Assembly (NCBI RefSeq): GCF_917563915.1
Contig: NZ_CAKJTI010000020.1
Span: 1-62,990 of the forward strand
Origin: Bacillus rhizoplanae
Lineage (GTDB): Bacteria; Bacillota; Bacilli; Bacillales; Bacillaceae_G
DNA length: 62,990 nt
Direction of reading: 5' to 3'
Part shown: piece by piece, positions 42,927 through 51,484 of the stretch
Numbering within the stretch: the stretch's first letter is position 1
Layout: each line of letters starts with the position of its first letter
Notes under the pieces: model-generated
The model's database searches: none
The model's input: only the letters and a program-made list of their open reading frames with translations
Told to the model about the DNA's origin: nothing
Translations under genes and position numbers: made by a program

Positions 42927-43894
42927 TTCTTCTCCCCTACTCTTTGCACGAATTGAAATGGACCTTTACCAACTGAAATCGTCTGTTTTATTTTCATTTC
43001 GTTTAAATCTACAACGTACACTTCATCACTATCATAGCTTGCAACATACCCTTCACTGCCAATTTGCCAAAATGCAAATGGATTCGATCCTACTTCAAGA
43101 GAATCTACTTCTTTATACGTTTTCCCATCAAATTTTCTTAGCATGCTGGACCCGTGACTAAGTACATAAATGAATTGTTGATCTGTAGACAGACTGACCG
43201 GCATAAATGGTGCATGTAACGATTGAAGCATTTGTCCATCTTGCAGAGAATACACGAGCACTTTTTCATTTACTTGTTTACCATCACCATGCCCGCCAAT
43301 AAATATGTCCCTTCCATTTTCGCTAAGAACCGCACCTGTTGAAGCTGGCGGAATCATAAAAGAGTTCACAACCTTTTTTTGTTTTACATCAATACTAGAC
43401 AATTTCGTATCATAAAAATTGAGAACATATAACATCTCATTATGTTGCACCATAGTAAGCGGACCCTTTCCAACCGAAACACTTCCTGTTTCTTTTCCAT
43501 TGGTTGTAAAAATACGAATTTTTTGCTGATTTTGATCCGCTAGAAATAATTCTTTTCCGTTTTCAGATAATAAGATGTTCGCTATTCCTTTTCCTGTATT
43601 CCATTTCTCAAGCTGCTTTCCATCTTTTAAAGAATACACATATATATGATCTAGTTGCTTACCATACACAAGCAAACGATTCCCGTCTGGTAACAACGTT
43701 GTTCCCATAATAGGTTCATTTAAATGCCACGTTGTAATTGTTTTTTTCGTATCAGTATCAATAAAGCTAATACTTCCTTCTTTTATATTTGTCGTAATGA
43801 GAAGATCCCTTTTTGGATCAATAGACTGATAAGCCCCTCCCTTACACCCTGTAAGTAATAGTACGATACAAAGTGAAATAAACCACCTTTTCAA
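42923..43894 (-). CDS. YncE-like beta-propeller lipoprotein
   Basis: A 323-residue surface lipoprotein starting at TTG 43894 (LKRWFISLCIVLLLTGC), nine bases after GGAGG; the lipobox is LTGC. It consists of repeated ~40-residue blades with VYSLKDGKQLEKWNTGKG, FLADQNQQKIRIFTTNGK and VYVVDLNEMKIKQTISVGKG, like YncE propellers. It is the first gene of an operon with a response regulator and a kinase, so it may bind the ligand sensed by that system. Confidence 0.8.
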   Translation of the reverse strand: MKRWFISLCIVLLLTGCKGGAYQSIDPKRDLLITTNIKEGSISFIDTDTKKTITTWHLNEPIMGTTLLPDGNRLLVYGKQLDHIYVYSLKDGKQLEKWNTGKGIANILLSENGKELFLADQNQQKIRIFTTNGKETGSVSVGKGPLTMVQHNEMLYVLNFYDTKLSSIDVKQKKVVNSFMIPPASTGAVLSENGRDIFIGGHGDGKQVNEKVLVYSLQDGQMLQSLHAPFMPVSLSTDQQFIYVLSHGSSMLRKFDGKTYKEVDSLEVGSNPFAFWQIGSEGYVASYDSDEVYVVDLNEMKIKQTISVGKGPFQFVQRVGEKK

Positions 43895-44032
43895 AAGATT
43901 ACCTCCATTATGGACAGTTTCGATATACTTGTAAAATAGCAAATAATTGTGAGGAAAGTGTGAAATCTTCTTTCTTTATCATAATCACTATATAATGGTA
44001 AAACAAATATAAAAATAGTGGGTGTTAAATGT

Positions 44033-45148
44033 ATGCTATTTCCCGATCTAGCAAATAAAATTGTCCGTGAAGTACGAAGACTCATTACCGAAAATATTAT
44101 CATTATTGACATAAACGGAACAATTATCGCAAGTACAGACCAGGAAAGGCTTGGAAGCTTTCACGAAGGAGCTCTTCGCTGTGCGGAACAAAAAAAGACG
44201 GTAATTATTACAAATGAAGATGAACAGCGTCTATGCGGCGTAAAAGCAGGCATCAACCTCCCTCTCCTCTTTCACGATGAAGTGATTGGTGTAATTGGAA
44301 TTACAGGAGATCCTGAAAATATTTCACAGTACGGAGAAATATTACGGAAAATGACTGAGCTATTAATTCACGAAAACTATTTTGTAGAACAATTAGAGCT
44401 TGAACAGCGCTCATACGAAGCATTCGTATTTGATTGGCTCCAAGGTACTGATTGGTCCCCTAGCTTCTTAGACCGCGCAAAAACCCTTGGAATTGATTTA
44501 CAACAAAAGAAACAACTCATTTTGCTTTCATGTAATCAAGATGATACGATGCTCCAGCGGAAAATTTGGCAACATATACGTAACCTTTTACCAAAACAAG
44601 ACTTGTTTGTACGCTGGGGCAACGACCGCTTTATTTTATTTCAGCCATTTCAAACAAAAAAAGAAACATTTCAATTTTTAAAGCGATTAAAATATGAATG
44701 TGAAACATTATTTCCTATTATATTAAGCATCGGTATTGGACAAGCAGTTGCGCCAAGTGAGATGCACCACTCTTATGAACAAGCACTCCGAGCACTTACT
44801 GTTTCTCAAAAAACGACAGACATTGTTTTTAATGAAGATTTGCGCTTAGAAATGTGTCTTCAGGATATTACTCCCCGTACGCGTGAAGCATTTTTACAAC
44901 GCACCATTCATAAACTTCATACAGAAACTGAATTGATTGAAACATTGCGTTTATTTATCGAAAACAATCAATCGTATAAACAAACAGCGGAAATACTTCA
45001 TATTCATATTAATACATTGCATTACCGCTTAAAAAAAATTGAAGAACACACCGAATTAGATCCAAAGCAAATAAAGGATTTAGTCATTTTATATTTCGCC
45101 CTACTCTTATTAGATAATCATCCAAAAAAAGAAGGAAAAATAGGATAA
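44033..45148 (+). CDS. CdaR-type sugar-diacid/glycolate regulator
   Basis: A 371-residue activator with an N-terminal diacid-recognition domain (LFPDLANKIVREVRRLITENIIIID fragment, GRIID-like INGTIIAST, GVKAGINLPL) and a C-terminal PucR-type HTH (QTAEILHIHINTLHYRLKKIEEHTEL). ATG at 44033; only GGGTG is available as ribosome site. It lies just upstream of glcDF in the same direction, like ysfB-ysfCD of B. subtilis, so it probably controls glycolate oxidation. Confidence 0.88.
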   Translation: MLFPDLANKIVREVRRLITENIIIIDINGTIIASTDQERLGSFHEGALRCAEQKKTVIITNEDEQRLCGVKAGINLPLLFHDEVIGVIGITGDPENISQYGEILRKMTELLIHENYFVEQLELEQRSYEAFVFDWLQGTDWSPSFLDRAKTLGIDLQQKKQLILLSCNQDDTMLQRKIWQHIRNLLPKQDLFVRWGNDRFILFQPFQTKKETFQFLKRLKYECETLFPIILSIGIGQAVAPSEMHHSYEQALRALTVSQKTTDIVFNEDLRLEMCLQDITPRTREAFLQRTIHKLHTETELIETLRLFIENNQSYKQTAEILHIHINTLHYRLKKIEEHTELDPKQIKDLVILYFALLLLDNHPKKEGKIG

Positions 45149-45165
45149 TATTTGTTTATTCACAC

Positions 45166-45190
45166 ATAGCGGGAGCCCCCGCTTTTTTTT
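45166..45190 (+). terminator. terminator of the CdaR-type gene
   Basis: AGCGGG-AGC-CCCGCT followed by eight T, 25 bases after the stop codon. Confidence 0.85.
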
Positions 45191-45269
45191 ATCATAAAAA
45201 TAGAAAAACACTGTGACAAAGTTTGTATTCAGAAAAACTTTGCATAACAGTTTGAGGGGGATTTTCAGT

Positions 45270-46682
45270 ATGTTAAAACAACAAATTGTTGATGCACTCG
45301 TATCCATTGTTGGTAAAGAGAATGTAGATACGTCTAACATGGGACGTTTAACGTATAGTTACGATGCGACTCCAAACTTTCAGGCAATGCCAGATGCCGT
45401 TGTCGCACCTCGTAATACGCAAGAAGTAGCAGAAGTTTTAAAAATATGTAACGAACATAAGATTCCTGTATACGTACGCGGTTCTGGAACGAATCTTTGC
45501 GCAGGAACTTGTCCGCTAGAAGGTGGAATCGTCCTTCTTTTCCGCCATATGAATCGCATTTTAGAAATTGATGAAGAAAACTTAACAATTACAGTGCAAG
45601 CTGGTGTCATTACATTAGATATTATTAAAGCTGCAGAGGAAAAAGGATTATTTTATCCACCAGATCCAAGCTCGATGAAAATTTCAACAATCGGTGGAAA
45701 CATTAATGAAAATTCTGGTGGTTTACGTGGTTTAAAATACGGGGTAACGCGTGATTATGTCATGGGACTTGAAACAGTACTACCAAATGGTGATATTATT
45801 CGCACAGGTGGAAAATTAGCAAAAGATGTAGCTGGCTATGATTTAACACGTTTATTTATTGGATCTGAAGGAACACTTGGCGTTGTAACAGAAGCAATTC
45901 TAAAGCTTGTTCCAATGCCAGAAACGAAAAAAACAATGCTAGCTTTATATCAAGATATTAATGAAGCTGCACGTGCTGTTTCTGCGATTATTGCAAACAA
46001 AATTATTCCCGCAACATTAGAATTTTTAGATCAACCGACCATTGAAGTCGTAGAAGAATTTGCTCAAATCGGCTTACCAACAGATGTAAAAGCCGTTCTG
46101 CTCATTGAACAAGATGGTTCTCCGGAAGTAGTAAACCGTGATATTGAAAAGATGGCAAACATTTGCCGTTCTCTTCATGCTGTTGATGTACGCGTTGCAA
46201 AAGATGAAACAGAAGCAGATGCACTTCGCACAGCACGCCGCAGTGCGCTATCTGCATTAGCACGATTAAAACCAACAACAATTTTAGAAGATGCAACAGT
46301 GCCTCGTTCGCAAATTGCACCGATGGTCGAAGCAATTAATGAAATCGCAAAAAAATATAACATTCCCATTTGTACATTTGGTCATGCTGGTGATGGTAAT
46401 CTCCACCCTACTTGTATGACAGATGCTCGTAATGAAGAAGAAATGCACCGTGCGGAACAAGCCTTTGCGGAGATCTTCGCAAAAGCGATTGAACTTGGCG
46501 GCACCATTACAGGTGAACATGGCGTTGGTGCGATGAAGGCTCCTTACTTAGAGCTAAAGCTTGGTAAAGAGGGCATTGCTGCGATGAAAGCTATTAAGCA
46601 AGCATTTGATCCAAACAATATTATGAATCCTGGTAAAATGTTTGCAAAAGACTCTCGTAAAAGAGTGGTGGCTCAGCAATGA
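45270..46682 (+). CDS. glcD: glycolate oxidase subunit GlcD
   Basis: An FAD-binding oxidase of 470 residues. The VAO-type FAD domain shows RGSGTNLCAGTCPLEGGIVL, PPDPSSMKISTIGGNINENSGG and GSEGTLGVVTEA; the C-terminal domain has CTFGHAGDGNLHP and GGTITGEHGVGAMK. Oxidises glycolate or D-lactate. The start at 45270 follows GAGGGGG; a frame 19 codons longer has no ribosome site. It overlaps glcF by four bases. Confidence 0.93.
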   Translation: MLKQQIVDALVSIVGKENVDTSNMGRLTYSYDATPNFQAMPDAVVAPRNTQEVAEVLKICNEHKIPVYVRGSGTNLCAGTCPLEGGIVLLFRHMNRILEIDEENLTITVQAGVITLDIIKAAEEKGLFYPPDPSSMKISTIGGNINENSGGLRGLKYGVTRDYVMGLETVLPNGDIIRTGGKLAKDVAGYDLTRLFIGSEGTLGVVTEAILKLVPMPETKKTMLALYQDINEAARAVSAIIANKIIPATLEFLDQPTIEVVEEFAQIGLPTDVKAVLLIEQDGSPEVVNRDIEKMANICRSLHAVDVRVAKDETEADALRTARRSALSALARLKPTTILEDATVPRSQIAPMVEAINEIAKKYNIPICTFGHAGDGNLHPTCMTDARNEEEMHRAEQAFAEIFAKAIELGGTITGEHGVGAMKAPYLELKLGKEGIAAMKAIKQAFDPNNIMNPGKMFAKDSRKRVVAQQ

Positions 46683-48010
46683 CTACATTAAATACAAAAC
46701 AAATTCAAAAAGAATTTAAAGAACGTTTAAATGAAGATGAACTGCTGAACTGTATGCGCTGCGGCTTTTGTTTACCAACATGTCCAACCTACATTCAATC
46801 TGGGTTTCAAGAATCACACTCTCCGCGCGGACGCATCGCGTTAATGAAAGCAGTCGTTGATGGCTTAATTGAACCAGATGAAGACATAGAAAACACGCTA
46901 AATGTTTGTCTTGGCTGCCGCGCTTGTGAACCCGTTTGTCCATCGGGTGTTAATTATGGACATTTATTAGAAGAAGCACGTGATATTATAAATCAAAACA
47001 AGAAATTCTCTACCCTAGTCAAAGCTGTTCGTAAAATTGTCTTTGAAGGATTATTCCCTCATCAAAATCGTATGCGGACATTAACTGGACTGATTGGTTT
47101 TTATCAGCGTTCCGGCTTACAAACATTCACACATAAAACAGGGATTATGAAGTTATTCCCTGAAACATTAGCAACAATGGATCTCGTTCTTCCAAAAGTA
47201 CCAAAAATGAAAGAAATGAAAAATCGTCCTGAATTTTTACCAGCAAAAGCAGTAACGAAAAAACGTGTTGCTTTCTTTACTGGCTGTTTAATGGATACAA
47301 TGTTCTTAGAAACAAATAATGCGACAATGAAACTATTGCAAATTGCAGGTTGTAATGTTGTCATTCCAAAAGATCAAAATTGCTGCGGGGCCCTGCACGG
47401 CCATGCTGGTGAAAAGAGCGGTGCAAAAGAGCTTGCGAAGAAAAACATTCAAGCATTTGAAGACTTAAAAATTGATTATATTATTACAAACGCTGGAGGC
47501 TGCGGAGCCTATTTAGTTGATTACGACTATTTATTAAAAGATGATCCCGAATGGACAGAGCGGGCAAAACAATTTGTTGCGAAAATTAAAGATATTTCTT
47601 CTATATTAGTAGAATTAGATTTTCATAAACGCACCGACTTACGTCTACCACCGCAAGTCATTACGTATCAAGATTCTTGTCATTTACGAAATGTGATGCG
47701 TACATCTTCTGAACCTCGCAAGCTATTACAAGCGATTCAAGGTGTAATCTATAAAGAAATGAAAGATGCTGATCGTTGCTGTGGTTCAGCTGGCATTTAT
47801 AATATTGTACACTCCGAACTATCAATGGAGTTTTTAGACTACAAAATGGAACGAGTTCATGAAACCGAAGCGACAACAATTGTAACAGCAAATCCTGGCT
47901 GTTTATTGCAAATGAAACTTGGTATTGAACGTGAGGGCCTTTCCCATAAAATGCAAGGAGTTCATATTGTAGACTTGTTACTTGAAGCAGTAACACAAAA
48001 AGGACGATAA
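46679..48010 (+). CDS. glcF: glycolate oxidase iron-sulphur subunit GlcF
   Basis: A 443-residue electron carrier with two ferredoxin motifs (CMRCGFCLPTCP and CLGCRACEPVCP) and two CCG domains (DQNCCGALHGHAGE and DRCCGSAGIYN). It takes electrons from GlcD to the membrane. ATGA overlap with glcD couples them. Its TAA stop at 48008-48010 lies in the ATAAA flank of a bcr1 copy. Confidence 0.93.
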   Translation: MTTLNTKQIQKEFKERLNEDELLNCMRCGFCLPTCPTYIQSGFQESHSPRGRIALMKAVVDGLIEPDEDIENTLNVCLGCRACEPVCPSGVNYGHLLEEARDIINQNKKFSTLVKAVRKIVFEGLFPHQNRMRTLTGLIGFYQRSGLQTFTHKTGIMKLFPETLATMDLVLPKVPKMKEMKNRPEFLPAKAVTKKRVAFFTGCLMDTMFLETNNATMKLLQIAGCNVVIPKDQNCCGALHGHAGEKSGAKELAKKNIQAFEDLKIDYIITNAGGCGAYLVDYDYLLKDDPEWTERAKQFVAKIKDISSILVELDFHKRTDLRLPPQVITYQDSCHLRNVMRTSSEPRKLLQAIQGVIYKEMKDADRCCGSAGIYNIVHSELSMEFLDYKMERVHETEATTIVTANPGCLLQMKLGIEREGLSHKMQGVHIVDLLLEAVTQKGR

Positions 48011-48159
48011 AGTGAAACTTCCATCAGTGGGGTTTTCTTCATCCCCCACTGATGGTTAGTTGAACCAATCGGCTTTTACAGTTATCCCCCACCTATCTTC
48101 TTTGCTTCTCTCTCAATGTTGAGGTGGGGGGTCTTACTGCCCGCGAATAGCGGGATAAT
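48007..48159 (+). repeat. full-length bcr1-like element (153 bp)
   Basis: ATAAAGTGAAACTTCCATCA, CCCCCACTGATGGTTAGTTG, CCCCCACCTATCTTCTTTGC, GTTGAGGTGGGGGGTCTTAC and GCGAATAGCGGGATAAT. Both ATCAGTGGGG/CCCCACTGAT and AGGTGGGGG/CCCCCACCT hairpins are intact. The right flank is ATAAT rather than ATAAA. Confidence 0.85.
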
Positions 48160-48165
48160 TTAAAA

Positions 48166-48213
48166 TGAAAGACGGACGTACCTTTCTCTATTAAAGATAC
48201 GCCCGTCTTTTTT
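48166..48213 (+). terminator. terminator of glcDF
   Basis: AAAGACGG...CCCGTCTTTTTT, with extra ACGTA/TACG pairing, located just beyond the bcr1 element, which therefore ends up in the 3' UTR of glcF. Confidence 0.8.
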
Positions 48214-48610
48214 ATGGTCTACAACATTAAAAGTATGTTACTGTATCGTAAAAAAGAACGACAAAAAGATTACAGTTATGTAAAAAAGCATCCATAATAT
48301 TCCTCGTTACTCCTCTATAAATGCTGATGTTATCCCTTTTCTCTTCCTCTTCACCGGAAGTTATACCCAATTTCTCTTTTATTTCTCCTCAGAAAAAATA
48401 CTGTCTATTCCTTATAACATCTAGTATTTCGGCATTTGTTCTTTCTCTAAAATCTAGGATAAAAAAGGAAATCTCATAACCTATGAATTTTTTTCCAACC
48501 TTTTTTCGACAAAATCTGTGCTACGATGAATTTGTCAGTCAAACAGGCCGACAAAAATAAAATCTGTGTGATAACAGTTTCATAAACTTTTACATAGGGG
48601 GACAATTATA
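48214..48610. other. upstream region of the CAP-domain gene
   Basis: No gene is supported. It holds a repeated AAAATCTGTG motif (two copies near 48514 and 48560) and the ribosome site AGGGGG for the CAP gene. I could not identify a confident promoter. Confidence 0.4.
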
Positions 48611-49588
48611 ATGAAAAAACGTGTTTTACTATCTGTAGCAGCAGCAACTGCTCTTACATTTGGATTAGGAACAAATGGTGCGAAAGCAGAAACAGTGCAA
48701 CCATCACCAATTAAAGTTCAAAATATTTCGCAATCTCCATTTTTCATGCAACATATGAATCAACAAGACTTCCAATCTTTCTTAACATCTCTTTTAAACT
48801 CATATGCAAAATGGAATCCAGGTGCTTTCCAACCAGGTAACTGTGTAATTCCTGGACAACCAACTAACATAACGATTACAACTCCTTGGGGAGATGTTGT
48901 AATTACAAACCCAATTAATAACAACGAAACAAATACACCTGCTGATAAACCAGCTGATAACAACCAAGCTAATAAGCCTGCTGATAAACCAGCTGATAAA
49001 CCGGCTGATAAGCCTGCTGATAAGCCTGCTGATAAGCCTGCTGATAAGCCTGCTGATAAGCCTGCTGATAAACCGGCTGATAAACCGGCTGATAAACCGG
49101 CTGATAAACCGGCTGATAACAATCAAGCAACTAAACCTGCTGATAAACCGGCTGATAACAACCAAACAAACAAACCTGCTGATAAACCAGCTGAAGACTC
49201 AAAAGGTTCATTAAGCGCATTTGAGCAAAAAGTTGTTGATTTAACAAATGCTGAACGTGCAAAACAAGGTTTACCAGCATTAAAAGTAGACACTGAGTTA
49301 AGCAAAATGGCACGTATTAAATCAGAAGATATGCAAAAAAATCATTACTTCGACCACACTAGCCCAACATACGGTTCTCCGTTTGATATGATGAAACAGT
49401 TTGGTATTTCATACAGATCTGCTGGTGAAAATATTGCACAAGGACAACAGACTCCAGAAGAAGTTGTACAAGCTTGGATGAATAGTGCAGGTCACCGTGC
49501 AAATATTTTAAATAGCGGATACACACATATCGGTGTTGGTTACGTAGAAAACGGAAACTACTGGACACAAGAATTTATTTCAAAGTAA
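48611..49588 (+). CDS. secreted CAP-domain protein with PADK repeat
   Basis: A 325-residue exported protein. Signal peptide ending near GAKA|ETV; an N-terminal ~85-residue segment with FFMQHMNQQDFQSFLTSLL; a linker of PADK/PADN tetrapeptides (residues about 115-195); and a C-terminal CAP/SCP domain (YkwD-like) with FDHTSPTYGSPFDMM, SAGENIAQGQ, HRANILNSGYTHIGVGY. The function of bacterial CAP proteins is unclear. The repeat is an internal minisatellite, which may vary in length between strains. Confidence 0.88.
   Translation: MKKRVLLSVAAATALTFGLGTNGAKAETVQPSPIKVQNISQSPFFMQHMNQQDFQSFLTSLLNSYAKWNPGAFQPGNCVIPGQPTNITITTPWGDVVITNPINNNETNTPADKPADNNQANKPADKPADKPADKPADKPADKPADKPADKPADKPADKPADKPADKPADNNQATKPADKPADNNQTNKPADKPAEDSKGSLSAFEQKVVDLTNAERAKQGLPALKVDTELSKMARIKSEDMQKNHYFDHTSPTYGSPFDMMKQFGISYRSAGENIAQGQQTPEEVVQAWMNSAGHRANILNSGYTHIGVGYVENGNYWTQEFISK
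48977..49120 (+). repeat. 12-bp minisatellite (PADK coding)
   Basis: Twelve in-frame 12-bp units, eleven encoding PADK and the last PADN. Units vary only at third positions (CCT/CCA/CCG, AAG/AAA), with a block of identical CCTGCTGATAAG units flanked by CCGGCTGATAAA units, as expected from slippage or unequal crossing-over. Confidence 0.95.
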
Positions 49589-49590
49589 GC

Positions 49591-49729
49591 ATAAAGTGAA
49601 ACTTTAATCAGTGGGGGTTCTCCCACTGATTATTAGTTCAACCAATTAGCAGTTTATCTCCTATCTACCTTCTTTGCTTTCTGCTGAATTTGGAGTTTTG
49701 GGATTACTGCATGCAAATAGCGGAATAAA
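49591..49729 (+). repeat. degenerate bcr1-like element (139 bp)
   Basis: ATAAAGTGAAACTTTAATCA, CCCACTGATTATTAGTTCAA, TTGGAGTTTTGGGATTACTG and AAATAGCGGAATAAA. Starts two bases after the stop of the CAP-domain gene. Confidence 0.75.
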
Positions 49730-49757
49730 TAGAGCCTTCTGAGAAGGCTCTATTTAT
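49730..49757. terminator. terminator between CAP and RluA genes
   Basis: AGAGCCTTCT-GAGAAGGCTCT, overlapping the RluA-family stop region. Confidence 0.75.
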
Positions 49758-50674
49758 TTTGTATACATATAAGAATGTAATATATGAGAAAAGTCATGAG
49801 GGAGAGGTATATCTACGTCAATTTGACGTTTTGTAATCGGATGTAACATTGAAATGTGAGCAGCATGCAATGCTTGACGAGAAAGTAGCTTTGTCTTACC
49901 TCCATACAATACATCGCCGACCAGTGGATGACCGAGATAACTCATATGAACACGTATTTGATGTGTTCTTCCCGTTTCTAATTGAACTTTAACGATTGTT
50001 ACATTACTCTCTTTTGAATATTGTACGACCTCATAATGCGTTACAGCACGGTCACCTTTTGGAGAAACACGGCGCCTCGATGCATGGTGACGATCTCGTC
50101 CAATTGGAGCATCGATTGTGCCCCGCTTCTTTTGTACTTTCCCTTCAACAAGTGCCATATATGTTCTCTTAATTTTACGTTCCATCAATAATCGATCCAT
50201 AATCACACCAGCTAATGCATGCTTTGCAAAGACGACTCCGCCTGTTGTATCCTTGTCTAGCCGGTGAATGTGACGTACCTTTGTTTCAATTCCTTGCATT
50301 TGCAAATGAAATGCTACATAGTTTGCTAATGTCCCTGTCCCGCCTTTACTTGCAGGATGCGTATCTACTTGTATTGGCTTGTTAACAATCAATACATGAT
50401 CATCTTCATATATGACTTCTATATCATAAAACTCTGGTTCCACGTCATACTCCTCTTGCATGAACATATGAACTTGCAATTTATCCCCTTCTTGCAGTTG
50501 TTCACTCCATCGTTTTCCTTCTCCATTAACAAGAATGCTTTTTTCCATACGATAGTGATGTAATAATTTTTTCGGAACTTGCCATTCTTCCTTCAAAATA
50601 GAATCAATCGTTCGTCCCTCCCATACAGAAGGAACCGTAATCTCACACCATTCTCCCATTTTCTTTACTTTCAT
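49754..50674 (-). CDS. RluA family pseudouridine synthase
   Basis: A 306-residue RNA modification enzyme. An S4-like N-terminal segment (RTIDSILKEEWQVPKKLLHHY, ILVNGEGKRW, EGDKLQVHM) precedes the synthase domain with VLIVNKPIQVDTHP and the catalytic Asp in RHIHRLDKDTTGG. Later motifs QLETGRTHQIRVHMSYLGHPLVGD are typical. The RNA target (rRNA or tRNA) cannot be told from sequence alone. AAGGTGAT precedes the ATG. Confidence 0.92.
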   Translation of the reverse strand: MKVKKMGEWCEITVPSVWEGRTIDSILKEEWQVPKKLLHHYRMEKSILVNGEGKRWSEQLQEGDKLQVHMFMQEEYDVEPEFYDIEVIYEDDHVLIVNKPIQVDTHPASKGGTGTLANYVAFHLQMQGIETKVRHIHRLDKDTTGGVVFAKHALAGVIMDRLLMERKIKRTYMALVEGKVQKKRGTIDAPIGRDRHHASRRRVSPKGDRAVTHYEVVQYSKESNVTIVKVQLETGRTHQIRVHMSYLGHPLVGDVLYGGKTKLLSRQALHAAHISMLHPITKRQIDVDIPLPHDFSHILHSYMYTK

Positions 50675-50788
50675 ATAATCACCTTATTTCTATTAATCCT
50701 CTTATTGTAACGGAAAATCCCTTCTAACGCATAGTTAAAAAGACAGTTCAACAATTAATGAACTGTCCTTAATAACCCGGATCCAGCA

Positions 50789-50822
50789 AGTGAAACTTCC
50801 CCACTGAGAAGTTTCACTTTAT
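50789..50822 (-). repeat. truncated bcr1 hairpin abutting a full copy
   Basis: AAGTGAAACTTCCCCACTGA followed by GAAGTTTCACTTTAT: both arms are the GTGAAACTTC end. Its TTTAT (50818-50822) is also the first TTTAT of the next element. Confidence 0.7.
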
Positions 50823-50958
50823 CCCGCTCTAACGGGCAGTAAAGCTACCATTCCAAAGTTATATGAAAACTAAGAAGATAAGCGAGAATAAACTGCCCGT
50901 AAGATCCCGATTGGTTCAACTAACCATCAGAACATCACTGATGGAAGTTTCACTTTAT
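50818..50958 (-). repeat. bcr1-like element (141 bp)
   Basis: TTTATCCCGCTCTAACGGGC, AAACTGCCCGTAAGATCCCG, TTGGTTCAACTAACCATCAG and GATGGAAGTTTCACTTTAT. The CCCCACCTCAAG block has decayed. The right TTTAT supplies the TAA stop of the gene at 50955-51371. Confidence 0.8.
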
Positions 50959-51371
50959 GCGCGAAGTTTTTTTATTTCTTGCAACAGTTCTTCAGCTTTT
51001 CTTTCATATGAAAAATCCTTAAAAAATTCAGCTAGTCTCTTGTAATCATTATAAGCATCTAATAATTGATCTATCGTTTCATGATTACATTTTTTCCGCG
51101 GTGTTTTCATTTTAACAGGATAACGATATTCTCCTATATCATGAATTTTATAATACTCCTCCTCTACTTGAATAACTTTCACAAGCTCATCCTCTTCCGC
51201 ATCTAGTGTGTACCCATCAAACTCTCGCAGTAGTTCATAAATAATATGTGTCCATTCATCATTTGGATAAAAACCTTTTTCTAACCGATAGCCGACAATG
51301 CGATACATATGCCCATCATTTTCTGCAAATTGTACAGTATCATTCAATTTAAATTTAAAATAACGAAACAT
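50955..51371 (-). CDS. hypothetical 138-aa protein
   Basis: Starts at ATG 51371 (MFRYFKFKLNDTVQF), six bases after GGGTG. An N-terminal beta-rich part (VQFAENDGHMYRIVGYRLEK, IIYELLREFDGYTLDAEEDEL) is followed by a helical, charged C-terminus (IDQLLDAYNDYKRLAEFF, ERKAEELLQEIKKL). No membrane segment, no motif I recognise. Its TAA stop is inside a bcr1 TTTAT flank, so the original 3' end may have been slightly altered. Confidence 0.7.
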   Translation of the reverse strand: MFRYFKFKLNDTVQFAENDGHMYRIVGYRLEKGFYPNDEWTHIIYELLREFDGYTLDAEEDELVKVIQVEEEYYKIHDIGEYRYPVKMKTPRKKCNHETIDQLLDAYNDYKRLAEFFKDFSYERKAEELLQEIKKLRA

Positions 51372-51448
51372 TGTCTTCACCCACTCTTATATGTAATCTT
51401 CTTACCTCATACTATTCGCTAAAAGGGTGGGAGGCTATTCATACAAAT

Positions 51449-51484
51449 AGCTCTCACCATATAAGATGAGAGCTATTTTTCAAT
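51449..51484 (-). terminator. terminator of MMPL gene
   Basis: AAATAGCTCTCA...TGAGAGCTATTT, overlapping the stop codon on the minus strand. Confidence 0.85.

Noticed and set aside
48760-49305. Long minus-strand frames rich in Leu/Ser/Ala or Ile/Ser/Arg opposite the CAP gene
   Set aside because: They are mirror images of the 12-bp PADK repeat, have no ribosome site, and open frames on all strands are expected over a repeat whose unit is a multiple of three.
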